Of a stretch of DNA of 9,698 nt, positions 1-6,050 are shown piece after piece. The translations under genes and the position numbers were made by a program. Below the pieces are notes generated by a model that was not told the DNA's origin, made no database searches, and saw nothing but the letters and a program-made list of their open reading frames with translations. The stretch lies in contig JABXJZ010000039.1 in assembly GCA_013375335.1 (NCBI GenBank), positions 1 to 9,698 of the forward strand. The letters run 5' to 3'. How positions within the stretch are numbered: the first letter of the stretch is position 1; every line of letters begins with the position of its first letter. The DNA comes from Desulfobacterales bacterium (GTDB lineage: Bacteria > Desulfobacterota > DSM-4660 > Desulfatiglandales > B25-G16).

Positions 1-392
1 TACGTCTGACCGTCGTCAACCGCTCCCCTGAGCGGGGGACGGAAGTGGCGAGGTCTCTCCAATCCCCGTTCGTCCCTTTAGGGGATTTAAGGAGGATAGA
101 TGCGGATATCCTGATCCAGACAACACCGGTGGGCATGTATCCTCACACGGACCAGTGCCCTACACCTGAGGATCTCCTAAAAGGAGATATGGTGGTAATG
201 GACATCATCTATAATCCCATGGAGACGAGGATGCTCAAATTAGCCAGAGCTCATGGATGCAAGACGATTAACGGCCTTAGCATGTTCATCAATCAGGGAG
301 CAGAACAGTTCAGGTTGTGGACAGGGCTTGAACCACCCCTCAAAGAGATGACCAAGGCAGTGAAGGAGGCCTTAAGCGTTGAAGGAGATTGA
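1..392 (+). CDS. aroE: Shikimate dehydrogenase, C-terminal part (5' end outside window)
   Basis: NADPH-dependent reduction of 3-dehydroshikimate to shikimate, the fourth step of the shikimate pathway in the cytoplasm. The reading frame is already open at base 3, so the start and the N-terminal substrate domain lie left of the window. About 129 residues are visible, all from the C-terminal NADP-binding half. An early VVNRS matches the family's NRT/NRS motif that contacts the NADP phosphate. Next come TTPVGMYP (family N-x-TPVGM), then DIIYNPMETRML (D-x-x-YNP-x-x-T), then a GLSMFINQGAEQFRLWTG stretch (family G-x-x-M-x-x-QGA-x-Q-F-x-x-W-TG). The TGA stop overlaps the aroA start by 14 nt, so the two are translationally coupled. 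In related bacteria aroE can be fused to a type I dehydroquinase (aroDE). That cannot be judged here because the N-terminus is missing. Confidence 0.93.
   Translation, partial: RLTVVNRSPERGTEVARSLQSPFVPLGDLRRIDADILIQTTPVGMYPHTDQCPTPEDLLKGDMVVMDIIYNPMETRMLKLARAHGCKTINGLSMFINQGAEQFRLWTGLEPPLKEMTKAVKEALSVEGD
363..369 (+). promoter_or_regulatory. Ribosome binding site fixing the aroA TTG start
   Basis: AAGGAGG lies inside the last codons of aroE, 9 nt before a TTG at 379. No ATG lies close by, and the TTG-initiated protein begins just ahead of the conserved PGSKS motif, as expected for EPSP synthase. This supports the TTG start at 379. Confidence 0.75.
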
Positions 393-1644
393 GCCCCGCA
401 CCTCCCTCAATTCGACCGTACGGATACCAGGCTCCAAAAGCATCAGCCATAGGTCGGCGATAGCTGCAAGCCTGGCTATGGGGGAAAGCACGCTGCGGGG
501 GTTTCTGGCCTGTGAGGACACCCTCTATACCATCGGTGTGCTTAGGGACCTTGGCGTTGAAATATCGCCTGAGGGGGAAACCCTGCAAGTCAAGGGCATG
601 GGTGGGAGGTTTTCCCCTGTCCACGGTAGAAAGGAGTTCTATGTGGGGAACTCCGGCACCTCCATTCGCCTCCTCCTTTCAACAGTCTCCCTTGCCAGGG
701 GAGAATTTCTCCTTACCGGGAGCTCTCAGTTGCTCAGAAGACCTATTGGAGAGCTGGTTGATGCCCTGAACCAGCTGGGTGTGGATATTATCTGCGTCGA
801 GCAGAACGGGTGTCCTCCGGCCCTTGTCCGTGCACAAGGTATAAGGGGCGGAAGGGTGACTATGTCCGGGGAAAAGAGCAGCCAGTATCTGTCCTCACTG
901 CTTCTGTCTGGCCCGTATGCTGAAAAGGGCGTAGAGGTTGAGATCACGGGAAGATTAGTCTCAAGGCCATACGTGGATATCACCATAGAGGTGATGAGGA
1001 AGTTTGGAGTTTCGGTAGATCGGGATGGCTACCGCTATTTCATGGTCCCGCCAGGCGACGGGTATCTGCCCTGTGAGTTTTCAATTGAAGGTGATGTATC
1101 AGCGGCCTCCTACTTTTGGGCAGCAGCAGCCGTTACCGGCGGAAGGGTGACAACAGAAAATATCAAGCCCCATACTTCCAGGCAGGGTGATATAGGATTT
1201 CTCGAGATCCTCCAAGAAATGGGGTGCCACGTTGAGAGGGAAACTGAACGGGTTACTGTTTGCGGGGGACCGCTTTCCGGGATCGAGGCAAATATGGAGG
1301 CCATCCCTGACCAGGTGCCCACCCTGGCATCTGTTGCCCTCTTCGCAGATGGCAGTACAGCAATCAGGAATGTCCCTCACCTCCGCTATAAGGAGAGCGA
1401 CCGGTTAAGGAACATTGCCCTGGAGTGGGGCAAGCTTGGCGGTAGAGTTGAGGAGGTGGCCGACGGGCTTATCATACGTGCGGGAACGGGCCTCCGTGGA
1501 GCCCGTGTCGAACCCCATGATGATCATCGCCTGGCCATGAGCCTGGCCGTGGTAGGATTAAAGGTGCCGGGGGTTAGGATAAAGGATGAGGATTGTGTGA
1601 ATAAATCATTTCCCCGATTCTGGGAATTATGGGATGGGTTGTGA
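379..1644 (+). CDS. aroA: 3-phosphoshikimate 1-carboxyvinyltransferase (EPSP synthase)
   Basis: Transfers the enolpyruvyl group of PEP to shikimate-3-phosphate, the sixth step of the shikimate pathway, in the cytoplasm. At 421 aa it has the usual family length. Visible motifs are PGSKS at residues 17-21 (substrate/PEP-binding lysine K20), GNSGTSIRLL from 90 (the PEP-loop glycine is retained), RPIGELVDAL, SSQY at 167-170 (shikimate-3-phosphate contacts), IPDQVPTLA with the likely catalytic Asp at 311, RYKESDR at 336-342, and DHRLAM at 382-387. Both inverse alpha/beta domains therefore look complete. It starts at a TTG that overlaps the aroE stop and is preceded by AAGGAGG. The C-terminus (KSFPRFWELW) is typical for the family, so nothing after the stop is needed. 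The aroE-aroA order points to an aromatic biosynthesis operon entering from the left. No regulatory site is visible within the window. Confidence 0.97.
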   Translation: MKEIEPRTSLNSTVRIPGSKSISHRSAIAASLAMGESTLRGFLACEDTLYTIGVLRDLGVEISPEGETLQVKGMGGRFSPVHGRKEFYVGNSGTSIRLLLSTVSLARGEFLLTGSSQLLRRPIGELVDALNQLGVDIICVEQNGCPPALVRAQGIRGGRVTMSGEKSSQYLSSLLLSGPYAEKGVEVEITGRLVSRPYVDITIEVMRKFGVSVDRDGYRYFMVPPGDGYLPCEFSIEGDVSAASYFWAAAAVTGGRVTTENIKPHTSRQGDIGFLEILQEMGCHVERETERVTVCGGPLSGIEANMEAIPDQVPTLASVALFADGSTAIRNVPHLRYKESDRLRNIALEWGKLGGRVEEVADGLIIRAGTGLRGARVEPHDDHRLAMSLAVVGLKVPGVRIKDEDCVNKSFPRFWELWDGL

Positions 1645-2178
1645 TACGATCAAGGCATCTCCTGCTCCTTCAAGTTCTTGCTCGTCACCGAAAGGTCCCC
1701 AGGTCTGCCCGATGCCTTTAGCTTAGCTTGTCTGTTTCTCATTTGCCCTGCACTTTCAGTTCTTCCTGGTTGGATCGGATTACGGGATCTTGACCCGACG
1801 TACTTACGAGCTTTGCAACAAGTTCCAAGAAAGATAGGCAGGAGGTGTTTACTTCAGTCGCAATTCGTTAATCTCGCGCTGGGGTTGGAACCACATAATT
1901 CAGTTAGATACTATGCAGGCTCGAAGGCCTAAACAAACTGGGCCACTAATGGTAAGCTCCTTTAAAAAACGATTAAGGAGGGAGCTATTGACCAGCTAGC
2001 AGCCCAGAGGGAAAAGTATACCGGGAATCAGGGTAATTTGCATATCGCCTTTTGACTGGGCGACAGGAGGTGGAAGCTGGGCTCCATCTCCACTCGCGCT
2101 CATGCGACCAATCAATCATATCATAAGACACAGCTTAGTCTATGGGCTTCCTTAAGTGCGCGTAGCGAGTATTCCCAA
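1645..2178. other. Convergent intergenic region without a supportable gene
   Basis: About 530 bp separate the 3' ends of aroA and pstB. The frame in phase with aroA stays open from its stop to 1932 (84 codons from a TTG at 1678). It has no family resemblance, no ribosome binding site, and aroA already has a normal C-terminus. I find no tRNA-like fold, no phoU (the usual gene after pstB) and no insertion-sequence ends. Two imperfect stem-loops are visible. One is at 1957-1980, CTCCTTTAA against TTAAGGAG, with an alternative outer pairing AGCTCC (1955-1960) with GGAGCT (1981-1986). The other is at 2066-2091, GGAGGTGGA against TCCATCTCC, including one G-U pair. Neither is followed by a clear T-run. 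The stretch could hold decayed gene remnants, a 3' UTR, or a small RNA; I cannot distinguish these. Confidence 0.6.
1955..1986 (+). repeat. Imperfect inverted repeat in the aroA-pstB gap
   Basis: CTCC-T-TTAA (1957-1965) can pair with TTAAGGAG (1973-1980) with one bulged base. The ends AGCTCC and GGAGCT give a competing outer pairing. On the minus strand the loop contains a run of T. It could be a transcription end for either converging unit, but the stem is weak. Confidence 0.3.
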
Positions 2179-2940
2179 TTAGCTTATTATTCCTTTTATA
2201 TACTCTTTGGTCATCTCCTCTTTAGGATCTACAAGGATATCTTCTGCCGGCCCGTGCTCTATGAGCTCCCCAAGATAAAGGAAAACCACATAATCAGCAA
2301 GTCTCATTGCTTGGCGTAAGATGTGTGTAACAATGACAATTGTGTACTCCCTCTTTAGTTCAAGAAATCTCTGCTCGATACGCTGGCTTGACTTTGGATC
2401 AAGGGCTGAGGTGGGCTCATCGCCAAGGATAATCTCAGGTTCAACTGCCAGTCCTCTTGCTAAACAAAGCCTCTGTTGTTGACCCAGTGAAAGCCTTGAT
2501 GCCGGCGCATGTAACCTATCCTTTACCTCATCCCATAGACTTGACTGCTTAAGATAATGTTCGACTATTCTCCCCAATTCCTTTTTATCCCTTATTCCAT
2601 GTATTCTCGGACCGTAGGCGACATTATCATAAATTGACATGGGCAGAGGAAAGGGCTTTTGTGAAAGGAGCCCCATCTTTTTCCTGATATGAGTAATTTC
2701 TACCTTGGGATCAAATATGTTCTCTCCATCAAGAAAGACTTTTCCGGAAACCTTAACTTCATCCATTGAGTCTACCAGACGGTTAAATGATTTCAAGAGT
2801 GTGGTCTTGCCGCAGCCCGATGGTCCAATAATAACAGTTATCTTTTTGTCAGGGATGTCAACGGTTATGTCCTTTAGCGCCCGCTCTGTTCCATAAAATA
2901 CGTCTAGATTTTGGACGCTTATATGTGTCTTGAATTCCAT
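2179..2940 (-). CDS. pstB: Phosphate ABC transporter ATP-binding protein
   Basis: Cytoplasmic ATPase that powers phosphate import through PstC/PstA. The 253 aa length is typical of PstB. Visible motifs are Walker A GPSGCGKTT at residues 39-47, a Q-loop SQKPFPLPMSIYDN from 93 (the PstB-typical P-x-P-F-P), signature LSLGQQQRLCLARGLA from 150, Walker B IILGDEP at 170-176 followed by TSALDP, and the switch His in IVTHILRQA (H206). The signature deviates from the canonical LSGGQ: Leu152 replaces the first Gly. The usual hydrophobic residue before the Walker B Asp is Gly173. The remaining catalytic residues are intact, so I expect an active ATPase. The start ATG is preceded by GGAGGG with a 4-nt gap, and pstA ends 9 nt upstream, so this is the last gene of the operon. 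PhoU, often next, is absent. Confidence 0.96.
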   Translation of the reverse strand: MEFKTHISVQNLDVFYGTERALKDITVDIPDKKITVIIGPSGCGKTTLLKSFNRLVDSMDEVKVSGKVFLDGENIFDPKVEITHIRKKMGLLSQKPFPLPMSIYDNVAYGPRIHGIRDKKELGRIVEHYLKQSSLWDEVKDRLHAPASRLSLGQQQRLCLARGLAVEPEIILGDEPTSALDPKSSQRIEQRFLELKREYTIVIVTHILRQAMRLADYVVFLYLGELIEHGPAEDILVDPKEEMTKEYIKGIIS

Positions 2941-2949
2941 CCTGCCCTC

Positions 2950-3801
2950 CTATTTCACTATATGCTTCGTGAATTTCTTTGTTAAAATTCTTGAAACTAC
3001 ACTGATTATCAGAATTATCACCGTCAGTATAAGTGCTGAGGCATAGGCCCGGTCTTGAACCTCAGGAATAGGGGTTCCCAGCTGAAAGAAAATGGCCAGG
3101 GGTAAAGTGGCTGCCGGGCGAAATAGTGAATAAGGAATAGAATCGGTGAATCCAGCCGTAAATATTACTGAGGCAGCATCTCCAATTCCCCTCCCAAAAG
3201 CAACGAGGACCGCAGTCAATATTCCGGGTAATGCCTGCCTTGCAATTACCTTAAAGGCAGTCTCTAATCTGGTTGCTCCTAAAGCGTATGATGCGTCGAA
3301 AAGCTCTTCTGGTACCATTCTTATTACTTCATCCATTGCCCTGCTCATTATGGGTAGAATTAAGAGCGATACGGCAATAATACCCGCTAAGAGCGAAGTC
3401 CTGAGTCCAAAGAAAATCATAATCGTAAACCCAAAGGCTCCGTACACTATCGAGGGAATTCCCCATAAAACATCAAAGGAAAAACGCGTGAACGCTGCCA
3501 AGTGTGAGTCTTTTTTTGCATATACATTGAGATATAAGACAACGACCAAGCTAATCGAAATAGCCAATAGTGTCGCTCCTCCTGCCAGATAAAGGGAGCC
3601 GACAATGGCATTTAATACTCCACCTTCTTTTCCAAGATAGTATCCACCTTTCGGTGTCTGAGTAATCATTGCCAAATTCAAAGCAGGCAGCCCCTTTACT
3701 GTGACTGTGGCTAATATGAGCACAAGAGTTGAGAGGATTATGAGTGTAGAGACGACCATCAGCCCCTTAAACACATTTTCCTCTATGTTTCTCCTACTCA
3801 T
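2950..3801 (-). CDS. pstA: Phosphate ABC transporter permease PstA
   Basis: Inner-membrane subunit that forms the phosphate channel with PstC. I chose the ATG at 3801 (283 aa, MSRRNIEENV...). It begins 2 bp past the pstC stop and has AAGGAG 11 nt upstream. A TTG at 3822 would add seven polar residues and overlap pstC by 20 nt. Roughly six hydrophobic segments are seen: one near residues 11-33, then the permease core from 61 to about 275. The EAA-type cytoplasmic loop that docks on PstB lies at about 169-193 (FDASYALGATRLETAFK...LPGI). Residues 204-208 read RGIGD where E. coli-type PstA has R-x-IGE, so the acid is conserved but shortened. The gene is packed between pstC (1-nt gap) and pstB (9-nt gap), so all three share a transcript. 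Confidence 0.94.
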   Translation of the reverse strand: MSRRNIEENVFKGLMVVSTLIILSTLVLILATVTVKGLPALNLAMITQTPKGGYYLGKEGGVLNAIVGSLYLAGGATLLAISISLVVVLYLNVYAKKDSHLAAFTRFSFDVLWGIPSIVYGAFGFTIMIFFGLRTSLLAGIIAVSLLILPIMSRAMDEVIRMVPEELFDASYALGATRLETAFKVIARQALPGILTAVLVAFGRGIGDAASVIFTAGFTDSIPYSLFRPAATLPLAIFFQLGTPIPEVQDRAYASALILTVIILIISVVSRILTKKFTKHIVK

Positions 3802-3802
3802 C

Positions 3803-4696
3803 CTACTGGATGCTCCTTTCAACTCTAATTAGGATAACCCTGGATATAATGTTAAAGAACAAGACTACCAGCAATAAAACCAATGAGGCGAGTAAGAGCG
3901 CGGAATCGTATAAAGGTACAGACAGCATTTCTCCATAGTTATTGGCAATCAGTGCCGGCAGCGGGTAGGCAGGGTCGAAGACAGAAGATGGAACCTTGGC
4001 CACGTTTCCCGCTACCATAAGTACGGCCATTGTCTCTCCGAAGGCCCGTGACAACCCAAGTACAATGGCAGCTATTACGCCTGGCATAGCTTTGCGTATG
4101 ACAACATGCTTTACTGTTTGCCATTTTGTTGCACCTAATGCCAAAGACGCCTCACTCACCTCATAAGGTACTGACCTAAATACCTCTACCGCAACATGAA
4201 TAATTATGGGAAAGATCATTATCGCCAGAACAATACTGCCAGCAATCACACTGTAGCCGGTTGAGAAAATTCCGAAAAAAGGTGCAATGTGATTCTTTAT
4301 CAACGGTACAATAATCAATATACCCCACATCCCATAGACTACCGACGGTATGCCTGCAAGTAAGTCTATAAGAGGATTGGTCCATTCCCGCACTCTCCTG
4401 TGGGCATACTGAGAGAGATAGATAGCTGTCAGAAGGCAAAGAGGAACGGCAATAGCAAGGGCGACCCCGGTTACCCAGAGGGTGCCCATAATAAACGGGA
4501 AAAAACCAAACTCCCCCCTCAGGGGATGCCAGGACGTTGAAAATAACAGTTCAGTTAAGGGTTTAATGGCCAGAATTGGCCTTGACCTCTGATATAAGCC
4601 AAACGCCATCAGAAATACAATCAGGCCCGAGAAAATCGTTAAAAGCATCATAAGCTTGCTCGCAATCCGATCTTTTAACAATCTTCTGCTCTGCAT
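3803..4696 (-). CDS. pstC: Phosphate ABC transporter permease PstC
   Basis: Inner-membrane partner of PstA in the phosphate channel. It has 297 aa, a normal PstC length. Hydrophobic segments lie near residues 12-34, 68-97, 111-133, 148-170, 206-230 and 264-292, consistent with a six-helix permease. DLLAGIPSVVYGMWG at 111-125 is the PstC/PstA family segment. The EAA loop SEASLALGATKWQTV...MPG lies at about 181-206 and contacts PstB. Residues 217-221 read RAFGE and retain the Arg and Glu that, in E. coli PstC, are known to matter for phosphate transport. The ATG at 4696 is preceded by AAAGGAAG at a 9-nt distance. A 77-nt spacer carrying a strong hairpin separates it from pstS. Downstream, pstA starts 1 nt after the stop. 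Confidence 0.96.
   Translation of the reverse strand: MQSRRLLKDRIASKLMMLLTIFSGLIVFLMAFGLYQRSRPILAIKPLTELLFSTSWHPLRGEFGFFPFIMGTLWVTGVALAIAVPLCLLTAIYLSQYAHRRVREWTNPLIDLLAGIPSVVYGMWGILIIVPLIKNHIAPFFGIFSTGYSVIAGSIVLAIMIFPIIIHVAVEVFRSVPYEVSEASLALGATKWQTVKHVVIRKAMPGVIAAIVLGLSRAFGETMAVLMVAGNVAKVPSSVFDPAYPLPALIANNYGEMLSVPLYDSALLLASLVLLLVVLFFNIISRVILIRVERSIQ
3813..3818 (-). promoter_or_regulatory. Ribosome binding site supporting the inner ATG of pstA
   Basis: AAGGAG on the minus strand lies inside the last codons of pstC, 11 nt before the ATG at 3801. It sits just downstream of the alternative TTG (3822) and so cannot serve it. This favours the 283-residue form. Confidence 0.6.
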
Positions 4697-4730
4697 ACCT
4701 GGTTACTTCCTTTCTACTGCATCAAAGTCG

Positions 4731-4763
4731 GGAGGAAGTATTCTTTGCCGGAATACTTCCTCC
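4731..4763 (-). repeat. Perfect 13-bp inverted repeat between pstS and pstC
   Basis: GGAGGAAGTATTC (4731-4743) is followed by a 7-nt loop and its exact complement GAATACTTCCTCC (4751-4763). It lies 11 bp after the pstS stop and 35 bp before the pstC start. Only a short TTT follows on the minus strand, so it is not a textbook terminator. The likely role is a partial terminator or a 3' end stabiliser that lets the binding protein be made in excess over the permeases, as is common for binding-protein genes of ABC importers. The role is inferred; the repeat itself is seen directly. Confidence 0.85.
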
Positions 4764-4773
4764 GGCCTCAGCC

Positions 4774-5739
4774 TCATTCACCTTCAAGTTTCTTTCTCTG
4801 TTCCTGGAGTTTCTCTTGAGTCAGATTAATATAGCCAGATTCAGGTACATATCTTTGACCCAGTGTAAGAACCCATTTAATGAACTCTGTCACCACTTTC
4901 CGTTCAGGCTTACCCTTCGAGACAAAATGCAGGTCTCTCGCTGGGGGAGAAGGATACTTCCCTGTGGCTATGGCCTGAACGATCTCATCACGGGTGTTGT
5001 AACAATCTTCGTCTCTGTCTATTTGGCCGTTGCCGTTAAAGTCAATGGGTAATACTCTAATTCCCTTAACCTGCCTCTTAGTCTTGGCGTCATAGACGTA
5101 GTTGATATTATTAAAGCCGATTCCTAAGACATCGTTTCTTACCGCTTCGGCCAATCCCGGGTCTCCATACACCCCTACTCCAAGGAGATCCTCCTGTTTT
5201 TTACCCATATACTTTGCCCACGTTTTTGCCGCACCACACGCATCAGAGCGAGTATACACATGGATTGGATGTAGCACCTTACGACCAATGACATCGCCCC
5301 AGTTCTCGATTTTGCCGGTGATCCAAATGCCAACGCAGGCCTCGACCGTAACACCTTTGGCAAGAAGCTCTTTTAATGCAGGACTATTCTCGTTAATTGT
5401 AGGCACTACCGCATCCTTGGTTACTGAAACCCACCAGGCACCTTTCTTAATTTCCTCCGGATAGATTTCCCGTGAGACCATGCCGATATCCACAACTTTG
5501 GCCAGGCAATCAGCCATCCCCTTGCCAGCGCCTCCAGCACCAACATCTAACCTTACCTTTGGGTGAATCTTCTGAAACTCCTCAGCCCATTTAACCACCA
5601 TGGGATAAAGTGCCCAGGCTCCTGACAGAGTTATCGTGCCTTTCAATTCCTCTTCTTTTGCCTGACTTATTTGAATCCCCATGCCAACGACGAGACTAAT
5701 CAGTAACAAACCACTCAAGATCTTTCTCATTTTTCTCAT
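4774..5739 (-). CDS. pstS: Phosphate-binding periplasmic protein (PstS family), with EF-hand-type loop
   Basis: Captures phosphate in the periplasm and delivers it to PstC/PstA. The start is the ATG at 5739 (321 aa), because GAGGAGGT lies 7 nt upstream and the protein then opens with a basic MRKMRK followed by a hydrophobic stretch (7-24) and cleavage site SQA at 25-27. An ATG at 5808 would put 23 polar residues before the signal peptide. Features in order: SGAWALYP at 39-46, a glycine-rich GAGGAGKGMAD at 67-77, DIGMVSREI at 84-92 (matching the family's D-I-x-x-x-SR), RSDACGA at 164-170 where many PstS proteins have R-S-x-GSGT, and a 12-residue EF-hand-like loop at 233-244. Four Cys (78, 135, 168, 246) would be in the oxidising periplasm. 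First gene of the operon. The altered ligand motif leaves open another oxyanion as substrate, but the full pst context favours phosphate. Confidence 0.92.
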   Translation of the reverse strand: MRKMRKILSGLLLISLVVGMGIQISQAKEEELKGTITLSGAWALYPMVVKWAEEFQKIHPKVRLDVGAGGAGKGMADCLAKVVDIGMVSREIYPEEIKKGAWWVSVTKDAVVPTINENSPALKELLAKGVTVEACVGIWITGKIENWGDVIGRKVLHPIHVYTRSDACGAAKTWAKYMGKKQEDLLGVGVYGDPGLAEAVRNDVLGIGFNNINYVYDAKTKRQVKGIRVLPIDFNGNGQIDRDEDCYNTRDEIVQAIATGKYPSPPARDLHFVSKGKPERKVVTEFIKWVLTLGQRYVPESGYINLTQEKLQEQRKKLEGE

Positions 5740-5746
5740 TTTGTTT

Positions 5747-5754
5747 ACCTCCTC
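5747..5754 (-). promoter_or_regulatory. Ribosome binding site fixing the pstS start
   Basis: GAGGAGGT on the minus strand lies 7 nt before the ATG at 5739. It is the best Shine-Dalgarno match near the gene and places the start directly at the signal peptide, excluding the longer frame from 5808. Confidence 0.85.
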
Positions 5755-5975
5755 GCCCCCTAGAATCCCAATTTCATAATTCCATGGCTTAACTCCCAAC
5801 CCATCCATTGGATCTTAACAATACCTACTCAAGAGGAATACAGACCCAGCTCCACAGGGGGATTCTCAAAGTGTCGAAGGACAGTTTAGTGTGGAGCAAG
5901 TGCTATGCCAGTTTCCTTTTCAGCCTTCTAAGCCTCTCCCTGCTTGGATAAGGACCGATCTTGATAACAAGAGCA

Positions 5976-6003
5976 TTGACAATCTTGGGAAATATGATAT
6001 AAA
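5976..6003 (+). promoter_or_regulatory. Sigma-70 type promoter for the activator gene
   Basis: TTGACA (5976-5981) is a perfect -35 box. A 16-nt spacer leads to TATAAA (5998-6003), a good -10 box. Transcription would begin near 6010, giving a leader of about 40 nt before the ATG at 6049. The activator thus seems to be made by housekeeping polymerase and not by sigma-54. Confidence 0.65.
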
Positions 6004-6050
6004 AGCCGTCATATCTAAAAGCAATCCGTATTATATCACGGAAACGATAT
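5996..6050 (+). promoter_or_regulatory. Cluster of GATAT/ATATC half-sites over the promoter and leader (possible operator)
   Basis: GATAT (5996-6000) and ATATC (6011-6015) form an inverted pair centred just after the -10 box. A second pair, ATATC (6033-6037) and GATAT (6046-6050), reaches the start codon. AAAAGC also recurs at 6001-6006 and 6017-6022. The spacing would suit a dimeric regulator such as the activator repressing itself. In an AT-rich leader this could be chance. Confidence 0.25.

Larger units (their letters stand above)
5740..6048. promoter_or_regulatory. Divergent control region between pstS and the sigma-54 activator gene
   Basis: About 310 bp with no supportable gene; an open frame at 5891-6178 is a shadow overlapping the activator start. 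Rightward there is a clear sigma-70 promoter (listed separately). Leftward, for pstS, the best I can see is weak: TTGGGA (minus strand, 5799-5794), a 15-nt spacer, and TATGAA (5778-5773), which would start transcription close to the ribosome binding site. I find no convincing tandem CTGTCA-type Pho box and no GG-N10-GC sigma-54 promoter upstream of pstS. An 8-bp inverted pair, AGAATCCC at 5762-5769 and GGGATTCT at 5859-5866, flanks the likely pst promoter area and could be chance. Confidence 0.5.

Noticed and set aside
379..1644. AroA as a glyphosate-insensitive form
   Set aside because: The PEP loop reads GNSGTS with the usual Gly kept, and no resistance-type substitution can be seen.
1678..1932. 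84-codon open frame after aroA, in the same frame as aroA
   Set aside because: No ribosome binding site, TTG start, composition unlike a folded protein and no recognisable family. AroA already ends with its normal C-terminus, so it is not a read-through extension.
1987..2055. Short frame beginning ATT after an SD-like AAGGAGGGAG
   Set aside because: The nearest standard start (TTG at 1988) stops after three codons. The 22-codon frame would need a rare ATT start and matches nothing.
3146..3592. 148-codon open frame on the plus strand
   Set aside because: Lies wholly antisense within pstA, whose permease sequence is clearly the real product.
3802..3822. Longer pstA start at a TTG (3822)
   Set aside because: The ribosome binding site AAGGAG lies inside this extension and serves the ATG at 3801. 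The added residues are only translated pstC-tail sequence.
5740..5808. Longer pstS start at an ATG (5808)
   Set aside because: It would place 23 polar residues ahead of an otherwise perfect signal peptide, and the strong GAGGAGGT sits 7 nt before the ATG at 5739.
5740..5900. Pho box upstream of pstS
   Set aside because: CTGT occurs several times on the minus strand, but not in the tandem 11-bp spacing of a PhoB site.
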